From contig NZ_JAIWPE010000004.1 in assembly GCF_021028955.1 (NCBI RefSeq), positions 1-40,663 on the forward strand: a DNA stretch of 40,663 nucleotides, read 5' to 3'. Both the position numbers and the translations under genes were made by a program. The stretch is from Salipaludibacillus sp. CUR1 (GTDB taxonomy: Bacteria > Bacillota > Bacilli > Bacillales > Salisediminibacteriaceae). Each line of letters starts with the position of its first letter. Position 1 is the first letter of the stretch. This document shows positions 9,920-17,723 of this stretch, one piece after another. Below the pieces are notes generated by a model. It did not search any database. It was not told where the DNA came from and saw only the letters and a program-made list of their open reading frames with translations.

Positions 9920-10233
9920 CGAAATTTTCTGCACAGTTCTTCAGACAGGAGGTTATCTAAAACGTCATTATTTATTTCGTAATAATTCCATACCCCTTTT
10001 TGTTCTTTAAGAATTATGTCTGCTTCCAGAAGTATTTTTAAATGATACGACAGCTTAGACTGAGGAAGATTTACTCTTTCGGTTAAGTCCCCTACAAAAG
10101 ACGCTCCCTCACTGCATAAAATCGAAAGGATCTGGAGGCGTTTTTCATCTGCGAGCGCTTTAAATTTTTTCTGGTAATTTTGCAGGTCAGTATCTTCTAT
10201 TTTCATATGCGGCTTTACACTTGTTGATTTCAC
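9907..10233 (-). CDS. ArsR/SmtB-family winged-helix transcriptional regulator
   Basis: Small dimeric DNA-binding protein of about 108 residues. The winged-helix core is visible: FKALADEKRLQILSILC (helices 1-2), then LTERVNLPQSKLSYHLKIL (recognition helix), then a beta-wing with KGVWNYYEIN. The classical metal-sensing ELCVCDL motif is replaced by GASFVGDL, and only two Cys occur in the whole protein, so arsenic or heavy-metal sensing through that site is unlikely; the signal is unknown. The start is uncertain. The frame is open to TTG 10254 and ATG 10248, but the promoter would leave a leader of only 14-20 bases for those. GTG 10233 has GGAG nine bases upstream and is preferred; ATG 10206 is also possible. 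No target gene is adjacent on the same strand; it may act on itself or elsewhere. Confidence 0.85.
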   Translation of the reverse strand: MKSTSVKPHMKIEDTDLQNYQKKFKALADEKRLQILSILCSEGASFVGDLTERVNLPQSKLSYHLKILLEADIILKEQKGVWNYYEINNDVLDNLLSEELCRKFRPAD

Positions 10234-10274
10234 AATTATCCGCTCCATAATCAATATACATTTAACAGGACTGT

Positions 10275-10303
10275 ATTATATAGCCACATTTTTCTAAAAT
10301 CAA
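10275..10303 (-). promoter_or_regulatory. Sigma-A type promoter of the ArsR-type gene
   Basis: On the minus strand: -35 TTGATT (10298-10303), 17-base spacer, -10 TATAAT (10275-10280). Transcription would begin near 10268, so the leader is very short. Confidence 0.8.
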
Positions 10304-10692
10304 GGCATATGGCTGCCGCTGCTGGATTAACCGTCTAAGCCTTATTTACCAAATCCGGAGCCGGTTTTTTATAACGGCTGGGAGACGTCCGTTGCATAAT
10401 CACTTAACCTATGAAAGGAAAGCCGGTTAAAAAGGCTTTGTGATCACATAAATTGGACTGGTCTTAAGAAGGCATCACAAACAGCAGGCGGAATATAAAG
10501 CAGGACGTCTGAAGGGCTGACCTGCATCCCTTACCCGTGTTTTGTTTCAAGCCGGGACGTTTATACATTTAATTATTTTAAATCCAGGAGGCGGAAAAGG
10601 AGCGGTCTTCTAATTTGCTGGCTGCTTTCAATTTGAATCGATTTATTCATCATGATCAGATGACCCGCCGGTTTGCCCGATGCCTAGGTTAC
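10304..10692. other. Intergenic stretch with no recognised gene
   Basis: About 390 bases between the regulator promoter and the terminator of the 49-residue gene. I found no ORF with a convincing ribosome binding site on either strand and no strong hairpin terminator. GGAGG and AGGAG strings near 10588-10602 are not followed by a usable frame. Confidence 0.5.
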
Positions 10693-10721
10693 AAAAATGC
10701 CTTGCGGCAGCCGCAAGGCAT
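10693..10721 (-). terminator. Terminator of the 49-aa gene
   Basis: Perfect 11-bp stem ATGCCTTGCGG/CCGCAAGGCAT (10697-10707 and 10711-10721) with a 3-base loop, followed on the minus strand by a T run (10693-10697). It is nine bases past the small gene's stop codon and supports that gene being real. Confidence 0.92.
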
Positions 10722-10729
10722 GGAGCTAT

Positions 10730-10879
10730 CTATTCTCTTTCGGGGTTAACGTAAGCATCCTCCGCATCGCCTTTGTGCTCACTGACATTCTTAACCTGGC
10801 TGAGCCGTCCGCGACGATGCTCCCCATGATTTTCATTCTCTTTAAACTGCCGGCTGTGCTTCTTCTCTTTTTTACCCAT
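10730..10879 (-). CDS. Small highly charged protein of unknown function (49 aa)
   Basis: ATG at 10879 and TAG at 10730-10732; AAAGGGG lies eight bases before the start, and a textbook terminator follows the stop at once. The sequence begins MGKKEKKHSRQFKENENHGE and ends AYVNPERE. It is rich in Lys, Glu, His, Arg and Asn, with a single Phe and a single Tyr, no Cys, no Trp and no membrane segment, so it is probably disordered. Composition recalls small stress- or spore-associated proteins of bacilli, but I do not recognise a family. It lies between the ArsR-type gene and the cysteine desulfurase gene, all on the minus strand. The opposite-strand ORF over this region (10697-11101) has no ribosome binding site and is taken as a shadow. 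Confidence 0.75.
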   Translation of the reverse strand: MGKKEKKHSRQFKENENHGEHRRGRLSQVKNVSEHKGDAEDAYVNPERE

Positions 10880-10944
10880 CTGAAGTGCCCCTTTCCACTG
10901 CTTTTTCCTTTAGTCTACCGGAAAAAGGGGGTTCCTATTCTAAA

Positions 10945-10975
10945 TGTGAAAATTCACAAAGGGGTCAGACCCCCC
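10945..10975. repeat. Palindromic repeat, copy B
   Basis: GGGGTCAGACCCCCC at 10961-10975 (stem GGGGTC/GACCCC), next to a second inverted repeat TGTGAAAATTCACA at 10945-10958. It begins six bases after the cysteine desulfurase stop codon and on the minus strand is followed by a T-rich run, so it may double as that gene's terminator. Confidence 0.85.
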
Positions 10976-10981
10976 AGAAAT

Positions 10982-12097
10982 TTACAACATACGTTTAAGC
11001 TTTTTCACCACCATGTCTATTTCTTCTTTGGTTGTCGTTCTTCCTGTGCTGAACCTGACAGCGCCCATGCCGACCTCTTCAGGGACATTCATTTCCTTTA
11101 ATACCGGAGATAATTCTACGCTCCCGGCGTGGCACGCAGAACCCGTGGAAGCGGCTACTTCCGGCATGGCATCCAGTACTTCCTGGCCTGTTCTATTGAT
11201 GAAATTGACATTCAGCGTATTTGGCAGCCTCTCTTCCGGGTGGCCGTTCAAAACAACTTTTTCCCCAAAATTGCCTTTAAGTTCTTTCCAAAAATAATCT
11301 GTCAGTTCTTTCGCCCGGCTGTCAGGCAGAATTTTTTCCGCTGTTTCACACGCTTTACCCAGCCCTGCAGCGAGCAGCGTGTTTTCAGTCCCCGCCCGGA
11401 GCCCAAATTCATGGCCGGCTCCGTGAATTAGAGGCTCCAGTTCAATGCCGCTTTTTATGTACAACGCTCCGATTCCTTTAGGCGCGTAAAGTTTATGGCC
11501 GGCAATCGTCAGCATATCCACTCCTGACTCCTTTACATCCACTGGCACTTTTCCGACGGACTGAGAGGCATCAGTGTGAAAAGCAATCCCGTGCTTTGCT
11601 GCGATCTCACCAGTTTCTTTAACTGGCTGCAGTGTTCCAACTTCATTATTTGAGTGCATCAGGCTGATAAGAATCGTTTCATCCGTAATAGCCGCCTCAA
11701 TATCTTCAGGTGCCACTCTGCCGAACTCATCCACCCCTATATAAGTGACTTCAGCTCCCATTTTTTCAAGAAACCTGCAAGGGCTGATAATTGCCGGGTG
11801 TTCGATGGTTGACGAAATAATATGATTTCCCCGGTGGCGGTGTTTGAAAAAGTAGCCTTTCAAGGCCAGGTTGTTCGCTTCACTTCCGCCGCTCGTGAAA
11901 ATCACTTCATTTGCTGAACTTCCGATTAACTGTGCCACTTGATTTCGTGCCTGCTGCAGAATGTCTTTTACAGGACTGCCAGCCCAGTGTGCTGCGGATG
12001 GATTGCCGTAATAATCTTTTACAAGCGGCTCCATAGCCTCTCCCACTTCCGGGGCGATTGGCGTACTTGCGTTAAAATCGAGATAAATATGAGTCAT
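10982..12097 (-). CDS. Cysteine desulfurase (NifS/IscS family, class V aminotransferase)
   Basis: PLP enzyme of 371 residues that takes sulfur from cysteine for Fe-S clusters, thiolated tRNA or cofactors. Visible family marks: YLDFNASTPIAPEV at the start; TSGGSEANNLALKG (PLP phosphate binding); EHPAI; HTDASQSVGKVPVDV; the PLP lysine in TIAGHKLYAPKGIGALY; the active-site Cys in ASTGSACHAGSVELSP; and a C-terminal VRFSTGRTTTKEEID. The start is firm: AAAGGAGG lies 9-10 bases before ATG 12097. No scaffold gene (iscU/sufU), tRNA thiolase or regulator adjoins it, so the sulfur acceptor is not shown by context. It could serve the hydrogenase and molybdoenzyme systems nearby, but that is only a guess. 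Confidence 0.93.
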   Translation of the reverse strand: MTHIYLDFNASTPIAPEVGEAMEPLVKDYYGNPSAAHWAGSPVKDILQQARNQVAQLIGSSANEVIFTSGGSEANNLALKGYFFKHRHRGNHIISSTIEHPAIISPCRFLEKMGAEVTYIGVDEFGRVAPEDIEAAITDETILISLMHSNNEVGTLQPVKETGEIAAKHGIAFHTDASQSVGKVPVDVKESGVDMLTIAGHKLYAPKGIGALYIKSGIELEPLIHGAGHEFGLRAGTENTLLAAGLGKACETAEKILPDSRAKELTDYFWKELKGNFGEKVVLNGHPEERLPNTLNVNFINRTGQEVLDAMPEVAASTGSACHAGSVELSPVLKEMNVPEEVGMGAVRFSTGRTTTKEEIDMVVKKLKRML

Positions 12098-12493
12098 TTA
12101 TCAGTGTCCTCCTTTTCGCGGGGATATGTTTAAAGAGTGTCTCTTTTATTCTACCAAATGAACTAATAAGCGGGAAAATTTGCCGTCCCCGACGTCGTTT
12201 ACTGAGCTTATCAGTTTATCAGGGAGGCTGGAAATCGAGGTAACTTAAATATTTTTTTGTAAGAAATAAACTCTTTCATCTGGCATAAACCTCCCAGTTT
12301 CCACTAAAAAAACGTAATATTGTAAGTATTCAGTCAATGTGCTACGCTTATTATTAGAAAGTGATATACAACAGACCTTACATACATTTCAAAATGCTTT
12401 TTAAGCTGCTGCCAAATGAGCTGGCTTGCGGCTTCATGAAAGCGCATACCTGAACAACAAAAAATACAGGAATTAATTTAAGGAGGAACCGAT
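12098..12493. other. Divergent intergenic region, no gene seen
   Basis: 396 bases between the divergent cysteine desulfurase and acyl-CoA ligase genes. It must hold the start signals of both. I see AT-rich stretches (around 12245-12360) but no promoter with two good hexamers, no terminator and no FadR-type box. Two overlapping minus-strand micro-ORFs near 12280 were not convincing. Confidence 0.5.
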
Positions 12494-14086
12494 ATGCATG
12501 TACCTTTGGTTGTAACAGATTTTCTCGATCGGGCCGTTCAGCTATACGGGGAAAAAACAGCAGTCATTGATGGAGACAGACGGTTGACTTACAAAGAGAT
12601 GAACGGGAGGGTACAGCAGCTTTCGCGGGGATTAAAGTCACTTGGCATACAAAAAGACGACAAAGTCGCCTATTTAGCACCCAACACCCTTGAAATGCTT
12701 GAGGGTTTTTACGGCGTTTTCCAGACAGGCGGCGTAATGACACCTTTAAACACACGGCTTAAACCGGCAGACTATATTTTTATCTTAAACCACAGCGAAT
12801 CACAAGTGCTTTTCGTTGATCTCTCGCTCTATGACCAGCTAAAGCAGATCAAGGATCACCTGGAGACGGTTCATACCATTATTGTGCACGGGATGGCTGA
12901 TGATGCAAATGGCGACTTCGCTTATGAAAAATGGCTGGGCCAGTTCGATGATGGCCCGTTTGACCGTGAACCTCTTGAAGAAACCGACATTGCCAGCCTT
13001 CTTTACACGAGCGGAACAACCGGCGATCCGAAAGGGGTTATGCTGAACCACCGGAGCAATTACCTGCATGCCCTATCAACGATGCATCACTTGGGAGTCA
13101 GTGACAGAGACACCCTCCTTCACGTCCTGCCAATGTTCCATGTGAACGGCTGGGGCTCGCCGTTTTACTACACAGCAAACGGGGCAACTCAGGTCATGCA
13201 GCGTGAGATGGATCCGGCTTTAATTTTGGAAAATATTAAAAAAGAAAAAGTGACTGTGGCCCATATGGCGCCTACCGTTTTAAATATGATTATGGAGCAA
13301 AACGCGCATAACAAAGAACCGTTGAAGCTGGAACAGGACATGCGGGTAGTGATTGCGGGCTCAGCCCCTCCTGTCGCTTTTGTGAAACGGACGGAAGAAG
13401 AGTTAGGATGGAAATTCATACAAGTTTACGGGATGACTGAAATCTCGCCATTAATTACAACCTCCCAAATCCGCTCGGAACATCTGGATAAATCAACAGA
13501 TGAAAAATATACTTTAAAAGCTAAAGTCGGCTATTCTATGATTGGATCATCCGTGAGGGTCGTAAACGAACTCGATGAAGACGTGCCCTGGGACGGTAAA
13601 ACAATAGGAGAAATCATTACCCGGTCTAATAATGTGATGGAAGGCTACTGGAAAAATCCTGACGCGACGAACAAAACGATCAAAAACGGCTTCCTCTATA
13701 CAGGGGACATGGCAAGCGTGGATGCGGAAGGGTATATAAATATCGTCGACCGGAAGAAAGACGTCATAATAAGCGGCGGAGAAAATATATCTTCTCTTGA
13801 AGTCGAGAGCTGCCTGTACGATCACCCTGCTGTTCTCGAAGTGGCAGTCGTCTCTGTCCCTCATGAAAAATGGGGTGAAGTGCCACACGCCCATGTTGTT
13901 TTACGGGAAAAAGGGGGAGCAACTGAAGAAGAACTCATCGCCTTTGCCCAGGAAAAAATGGCCCGTTTTAAAGCACCCAAAGGTATTACTTTTCTGGAGG
14001 AACTCCCTAAAACAGCATCAGGTAAAATTCAGAAAGTCCAGCTGCGCCAGCCCTTCTGGCAAGACCGCACCCGCACAGTCAACTAG
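12494..14086 (+). CDS. Acyl-CoA synthetase (AMP-forming, ANL superfamily)
   Basis: Activates a carboxylic acid to its CoA thioester through an acyl-AMP intermediate, in the cytoplasm. 530 residues. Seen: the P-loop-like LLYTSGTTGDPKGVML (about 169-184), LPMFHVNGWGSPF, YGMTEISPL (about 310-318), YTGDMASVDAEGYINIVDRK (about 401-420), the hinge and GGENISSLEVE, and the C-terminal catalytic lysine in KTASGKIQKVQLR (about 507). The FHVNGWG block is typical of the broad medium/long-chain fatty acid ligases that also include methylmercaptopropionate-CoA ligase (DmdB), so the substrate is open. AAGGAGG lies eight bases before ATG 12494. It stands alone, ending in a bidirectional terminator shared with the convergent feo operon. 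Confidence 0.92.
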   Translation: MHVPLVVTDFLDRAVQLYGEKTAVIDGDRRLTYKEMNGRVQQLSRGLKSLGIQKDDKVAYLAPNTLEMLEGFYGVFQTGGVMTPLNTRLKPADYIFILNHSESQVLFVDLSLYDQLKQIKDHLETVHTIIVHGMADDANGDFAYEKWLGQFDDGPFDREPLEETDIASLLYTSGTTGDPKGVMLNHRSNYLHALSTMHHLGVSDRDTLLHVLPMFHVNGWGSPFYYTANGATQVMQREMDPALILENIKKEKVTVAHMAPTVLNMIMEQNAHNKEPLKLEQDMRVVIAGSAPPVAFVKRTEEELGWKFIQVYGMTEISPLITTSQIRSEHLDKSTDEKYTLKAKVGYSMIGSSVRVVNELDEDVPWDGKTIGEIITRSNNVMEGYWKNPDATNKTIKNGFLYTGDMASVDAEGYINIVDRKKDVIISGGENISSLEVESCLYDHPAVLEVAVVSVPHEKWGEVPHAHVVLREKGGATEEELIAFAQEKMARFKAPKGITFLEELPKTASGKIQKVQLRQPFWQDRTRTVN

Positions 14087-14114
14087 AGACGGGGCCAAAC
14101 CCATAATTTACCTC

Positions 14115-14134
14115 ACAAAGGGGTCAGACCCCCC
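14115..14134. repeat. Palindromic repeat, copy C
   Basis: GGGGTCAGACCCCCC at 14120-14134, with the same CACAA flank on the left as copy B. It lies between the acyl-CoA ligase stop and the bidirectional terminator. Confidence 0.85.
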
Positions 14135-14149
14135 ATTAATTTCCAAAAA

Positions 14150-14182
14150 CCAGTCCTTTCACGATGAAAGGACTGGTTTTTT
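14150..14182 (+). terminator. Bidirectional terminator between convergent genes
   Basis: Perfect 11-bp stem CCAGTCCTTTC/GAAAGGACTGG (14150-14160 and 14166-14176), loop ACGAT, followed by six T on the plus strand and preceded by five A (T run for the minus strand). The minus-strand arm overlaps the last codons and stop of the flippase-like gene, so the terminator also encodes its C-terminal PVLSS. Confidence 0.93.
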
Positions 14183-15037
14183 GGCTGTGAGGGTTAAGGA
14201 TGCCAGGCCGCCTGCTGCGACGCCCAGCCAGAAGGTGATCAGCCGGAACAGCAGCGTAAAGGCTATGGCCGCTTCCGGAGCTATGGCCATTCCAGCCAGA
14301 ACAGCAATCATCGTTGCTTCGAATGTTCCGAGTCCGCCTGGGGTAAGAGGCAGAAGAGCGGCTGCATATGGCAAAAAAACAACAGCTGTTATCATAATAA
14401 AAGAGGTATCGAGATTTAATGAGAGGCTAAGCAGATAAGCTTTCAAAGGAAAAAGGAACCAGATGAGAGCTGACAGAATTACCTGCTCAGCATAATCTTT
14501 CTTTGTCCAGACGAAAACAGCCTTCCTCAGTTTTTCCGCTCCCCTTTTTTTCATCACATAACATAAGACCAGCACAGCAGCTGCCATGGCGCCCAGTAAA
14601 TAAATGAAGCCGCCTGTCTCATTAGTAATCAATGCAGCGGCCAGGGTCAGGAAAGGAATCAGAGCAGCCAGGCTTATCACTTTCTGTACGGAAATGATAC
14701 TAATTATCCGTGTCATTGACAGGCCAAATTCCTTTCTTAACAAATAACCTTTAGCTGCTTCAGAACCGAACTTGGCTGACGGGGTGATCCCTTCGGTAAA
14801 CGCACTGATCAACAGAATCCTTACTGCCTTTTTTAACGGAACATAACTGTCATATTTTAAAAGCTTGACCCATTGCCGGGCCATCAATACGAATGTGGCA
14901 CATTGAATGAGAACAATAAACATGACAGCCGGCCAATTAATATAAGCCGTTACCATCCGCCAGTCATTTAAATCGACAGTAACTAACGCCCATAATAACG
15001 CTCCCGCCATTATTAAAATAAGCATAAGCTTCTTCAT
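14159..15037 (-). CDS. LPG-synthase transmembrane / UPF0104 flippase-like membrane protein
   Basis: Integral membrane protein of 292 residues with about seven to eight hydrophobic segments. The family signature PLTPGGLGTFEATMIAVLAG sits near residues 230-250, and the C-terminal RLITFWLGVAAGG is also typical. The family is related to the flippase half of MprF (lysylphosphatidylglycerol synthase) and includes many proteins of unknown substrate. There is no LPG synthetase domain. Its ATG overlaps the stop of the preceding gene (ATGA), so translation is coupled and it is the last gene of the Fur-controlled feo operon. This context hints at moving a lipid or a small metal-related compound across the membrane, but that is inference. 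Confidence 0.88.
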   Translation of the reverse strand: MKKLMLILIMAGALLWALVTVDLNDWRMVTAYINWPAVMFIVLIQCATFVLMARQWVKLLKYDSYVPLKKAVRILLISAFTEGITPSAKFGSEAAKGYLLRKEFGLSMTRIISIISVQKVISLAALIPFLTLAAALITNETGGFIYLLGAMAAAVLVLCYVMKKRGAEKLRKAVFVWTKKDYAEQVILSALIWFLFPLKAYLLSLSLNLDTSFIMITAVVFLPYAAALLPLTPGGLGTFEATMIAVLAGMAIAPEAAIAFTLLFRLITFWLGVAAGGLASLTLTAKKPVLSS

Positions 15038-15657
15038 CCTGCCTGCACATCCCTTTTTTTCGCCTTAAACACAGCTCCGGAAGACTCGGCAGCATCAAAG
15101 AGAACCGTTTCCCCAATCATGGTCGCTCCATTGTGAGCCGCTTTATTAGAACATTCCTCGCCTTTTGCTGAGAGAAGACAGGAAGGATACTGCTGTTCGG
15201 CAAATTGCCGGGGAGTACGGTACAGAAGCTTCCCTCTGCCGCTCCGGGCCATCAACTCTGTCAAATCTTCTATAATCTCTGTTTGAGGGATCACTTGAAG
15301 AGCAAGATGGACCACATCATAATGAGAAGGATTAACGAAACGCGCGTCTTTAAACACAATTTCAATGTCTCCTTTTTGCAGAGACCATGCTTTTACAAAA
15401 CGCTCTGCCGGTTCTATAACTTCCGGGTCATTATCTATCACCGTAACTGCGGCACCGGTTTTTTCAGCAAAAAGACAGGCCGTAAAAGGTGTTCTCCCTC
15501 CTCCCACACACAGAACCCGGTCTCCATCACCTACCTTGGCTAAATCTGCTTCCTTGTCTACTATGGGGGCATAATAAAGAGCGCCTATACGAGCGCATAC
15601 CGGATAATCACAGCACATTTTTTCGCAAAAACGTGTACATGCCTGAATAATCGTCAT
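15034..15657 (-). CDS. Cys-rich SAM-dependent methyltransferase-like protein, possibly nicotianamine synthase-like
   Basis: 207 residues. The first 21 residues carry five Cys (C7, C11, C15, C16, C21), which looks like a metal or Fe-S binding patch. A Rossmann domain follows: motif I VLCVGGGRTPFTACLFA, then VTVIDNDPEVIEPAERF (acidic residue for the SAM ribose), then FKDARF and YDVVHLALQV. The G-x-T-P-x-T glycine loop and the DVVxLAL strand recall nicotianamine synthase and CntL-type enzymes, which use SAM as an aminobutyrate donor, but the protein is shorter and I cannot confirm this by eye. The start ATG follows the feoB stop directly (TAAATG), with GGGAGGGGG upstream. As third gene of a Fur-box operon, an iron-related role is likely; the reaction is unknown. 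Confidence 0.7.
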   Translation of the reverse strand: MTIIQACTRFCEKMCCDYPVCARIGALYYAPIVDKEADLAKVGDGDRVLCVGGGRTPFTACLFAEKTGAAVTVIDNDPEVIEPAERFVKAWSLQKGDIEIVFKDARFVNPSHYDVVHLALQVIPQTEIIEDLTELMARSGRGKLLYRTPRQFAEQQYPSCLLSAKGEECSNKAAHNGATMIGETVLFDAAESSGAVFKAKKRDVQAG

Positions 15658-17427
15658 TTAAAAGCCCCCTCCCAAAGCCATCCACTGAAAAAAGTGAATC
15701 AGATAGTTTGCCATGCCGCCAACAACAAAGGCAAGGATAATCGTCGCCGCTGAAATCGACAGCGCCCATTTTATTCTGAATTCTTTAATAAGGACGAAAA
15801 ATACACTCATGCAAGGGATGTAAAGGAGAGCCACAACCGAGCCCACAAACATCTGGGCTAACGATAAGTCCATACCCAGGAGAGGAAGCACCGCCAACTC
15901 ACGCCTTACGACTCCAAGAATAAGTGCCACACTTGCTTCCGGCGGAAGACCCAGGAAAGACACAACAAGCGGTTCGAGAATAAAGCTCACATGGGTTAAC
16001 GCCCCTGTTTCAATCGTAAGTGCAGCAAAAAGAATCCCGAAAACCATTGGTATTTCGGCTTCAATCATAAAATGTTTCGTGCGCATCATCACTTTTTTCC
16101 ATAGTGCAGAGGCACTTGGCACAAGCAGGTTAGGCACTTCAATTAACACAGGATCGAGCGTCCCTTTCAGGAATTTATTTAAGACCGCCCCGCTGATAAA
16201 CATTACAAAAAAAGACACGAGAAAGACCGCTAACAGCAGCACGAAAGAATGATCGCCAAGAAGGGCAATAAATGCTCCTGTCTGAGCGATGCAGGGCACA
16301 GCCAGACTTACCAGAGCGGAAATAATCAGCCGCTCTTTAAGACTCGAAGCTGCCCTTGTCCCGATAATGGCGGGAACGGCGCACCCATATCCCATGGAAA
16401 TCGGAATGATCGAATGGCCATGCAGTCCGAACCGCCGCAGCAGTCCGTCTATGAGGATACCTAAACGCGGTAAATAGCCGCTGTCTTCTAAAAACGATAA
16501 AACAATATAAAATAAGAACACATAAGGTAAAATTAAGGCTATCGGCCATTCCACCGCTTTAATAAGCACCCCGAATTCGCCGACCAGCACCGAATAAAGG
16601 GCCGTTCCTTCTGTCGTCCAGTTTCCCGCCAGCCTTTCCATGAATGGAATATAGTAATTATTTAAGAGCGGGAGAAAGAAAACGCTGCGGACCGCTTTAC
16701 CTGCTCCGACGACAAATGCAAGCGCCAGAAGAACAGCCAGGATGGCGATTGGAAGCCCTGTTTTCGGCTGAATTGTCCACCGCTCCCACTTATCAGTCCA
16801 CGATTCCTCGTACTCAATATAAGTTTGAACTTCTTCGCCAATTAAGACAGGGGGCATTGCGTCAGTGAGCGGCGCCTGCTTTCCGTGTTCGCGTCCTGAG
16901 ATCACTTTGTTAATCTCAGCAATCAGCCGGTTAAACCCTTTTCTTTTTACGGCCACAGTCGGAATAACCGGAGCCTGAAGCAGGCTGCTGAGCTTTTTAT
17001 CATCAATTTGAATCCCTTTTTTCTCCGCAACATCCATCATATTCAGCAAAAAAATAACTGGCGTCTCTTTTCGCTTAAGCTCAAGAGCCAGTTGAAGGTT
17101 TCTCTCTAAATTTGTTGCATCGAGCACACAGATAATCACATCTGCCCCTTCATTTAACATCGTCATCGCTGCTTCTTCTGCTTTAGACACGGGTTTAAGC
17201 GAATAGATGCCCGGCACATCGATTAAGACGGCTTCAGGCTTAGCCTGAACCAGCTCCCCTTTCATCGCAGTGACCGTCGTACCGGAATAATTTGCGGTTA
17301 TAACCCGTTTTTTTGTCAGTGTGGAAAAAATAACGCTTTTCCCTACATTAGGGTTCCCCATAAGAAGCACACGCTTCTTCCCTTCAGTTTGTACGTGGTT
17401 TTTATTTTCGTGACAGGACACCGCCAT
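15658..17427 (-). CDS. feoB: Ferrous iron transporter B, divergent
   Basis: G-protein-coupled Fe(II) importer of the inner membrane. N-terminal GTPase: G1 GNPNVGKS (24-31), G2 Thr in YSGTTVT, G3 DVPG (70-73), G4 NMMD (129-132). The membrane part holds GYGCAVPAIIGTR, the conserved first gate motif, and YIPCMSVFFVLIKEF plus a C-terminal KWAL. The second gate differs from well-known FeoB proteins: where these have SCSARLPVY this one has PCIAQTGAF, keeping the Cys but not the rest. At 589 residues it is shorter than Escherichia coli FeoB (773) and usual Bacillota FeoB (about 660). AGGAGG lies three bases before ATG 17427; GTG two codons later has better spacing. It overlaps feoA by 26 bases. Iron remains the likeliest substrate because of the Fur box and FeoA; another divalent metal cannot be excluded. 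Confidence 0.88.
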   Translation of the reverse strand: MAVSCHENKNHVQTEGKKRVLLMGNPNVGKSVIFSTLTKKRVITANYSGTTVTAMKGELVQAKPEAVLIDVPGIYSLKPVSKAEEAAMTMLNEGADVIICVLDATNLERNLQLALELKRKETPVIFLLNMMDVAEKKGIQIDDKKLSSLLQAPVIPTVAVKRKGFNRLIAEINKVISGREHGKQAPLTDAMPPVLIGEEVQTYIEYEESWTDKWERWTIQPKTGLPIAILAVLLALAFVVGAGKAVRSVFFLPLLNNYYIPFMERLAGNWTTEGTALYSVLVGEFGVLIKAVEWPIALILPYVFLFYIVLSFLEDSGYLPRLGILIDGLLRRFGLHGHSIIPISMGYGCAVPAIIGTRAASSLKERLIISALVSLAVPCIAQTGAFIALLGDHSFVLLLAVFLVSFFVMFISGAVLNKFLKGTLDPVLIEVPNLLVPSASALWKKVMMRTKHFMIEAEIPMVFGILFAALTIETGALTHVSFILEPLVVSFLGLPPEASVALILGVVRRELAVLPLLGMDLSLAQMFVGSVVALLYIPCMSVFFVLIKEFRIKWALSISAATIILAFVVGGMANYLIHFFQWMALGGGF

Positions 17428-17650
17428 TCACCTCCTCCACTTCAAATTGTGAAGCGATATGATAGTCAATGGCTAATTGCCGCCTGCCTTTTGTTTCCAC
17501 CACAATTGGCCCCCGCCATGGACTTTTCTGTTTAATACAAAATTCTGTGCCGACTTCAATGCCAAGCCCTTCAAGAAGCGGACAATCCGGCAGTTTCTTC
17601 ACGCGGCACACTGTGGCGCAAGCCAGTTTACAAAGGCCTTCGTTTTTCAT
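17402..17650 (-). CDS. feoA: FeoA-domain protein
   Basis: Small SH3-like cytoplasmic partner of FeoB, 82 residues from ATG 17650. The fold pattern is visible: a first strand, then LLEGLGIEVGTEFCIKQKSP, then GPIVVETKGRRQLAIDYHIA and a closing FEVEEV. The usual LGI glycine-rich turn is present. Four Cys fall in the first half (CKLACATVC and PDC), more than usual. I chose ATG 17650 because GGGGAGGGG lies about eight bases upstream; the frame extends to 17686 without a ribosome binding site. First gene of the operon, directly behind a promoter that contains a Fur box. Confidence 0.85.
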   Translation of the reverse strand: MKNEGLCKLACATVCRVKKLPDCPLLEGLGIEVGTEFCIKQKSPWRGPIVVETKGRRQLAIDYHIASQFEVEEVNGGVLSRK

Positions 17651-17694
17651 GATACTTCCCCTCCCCGTGTTGAAAAACGTTCTCATATATCCTT

Positions 17695-17722
17695 ATTTTA
17701 ATTGAGAATGATAATCATTCAA
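17695..17722 (-). promoter_or_regulatory. feo operon promoter with embedded Fur box
   Basis: On the minus strand: -35 TTGAAT (17717-17722), 16-base spacer, -10 TAAAAT (17695-17700). The spacer contains GAATGATAATCATTC (17706-17720), a perfect inverted repeat that fits the core of the Fur box. Ferric-uptake repressor bound here would cover the promoter, so the feo operon should be switched on by iron shortage. Confidence 0.9.
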
Positions 17723-17723
17723 G

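Noticed and set aside
10697-11101. 134-aa plus-strand ORF
   Set aside because: It is antisense to the 49-aa gene and the end of the cysteine desulfurase gene, crosses a terminator hairpin and has no ribosome binding site.
12255-12300. Minus-strand micro-ORFs after a GGGAGG string upstream of the cysteine desulfurase
   Set aside because: Peptides of 13-22 residues without a clear promoter; too short to call without conservation.
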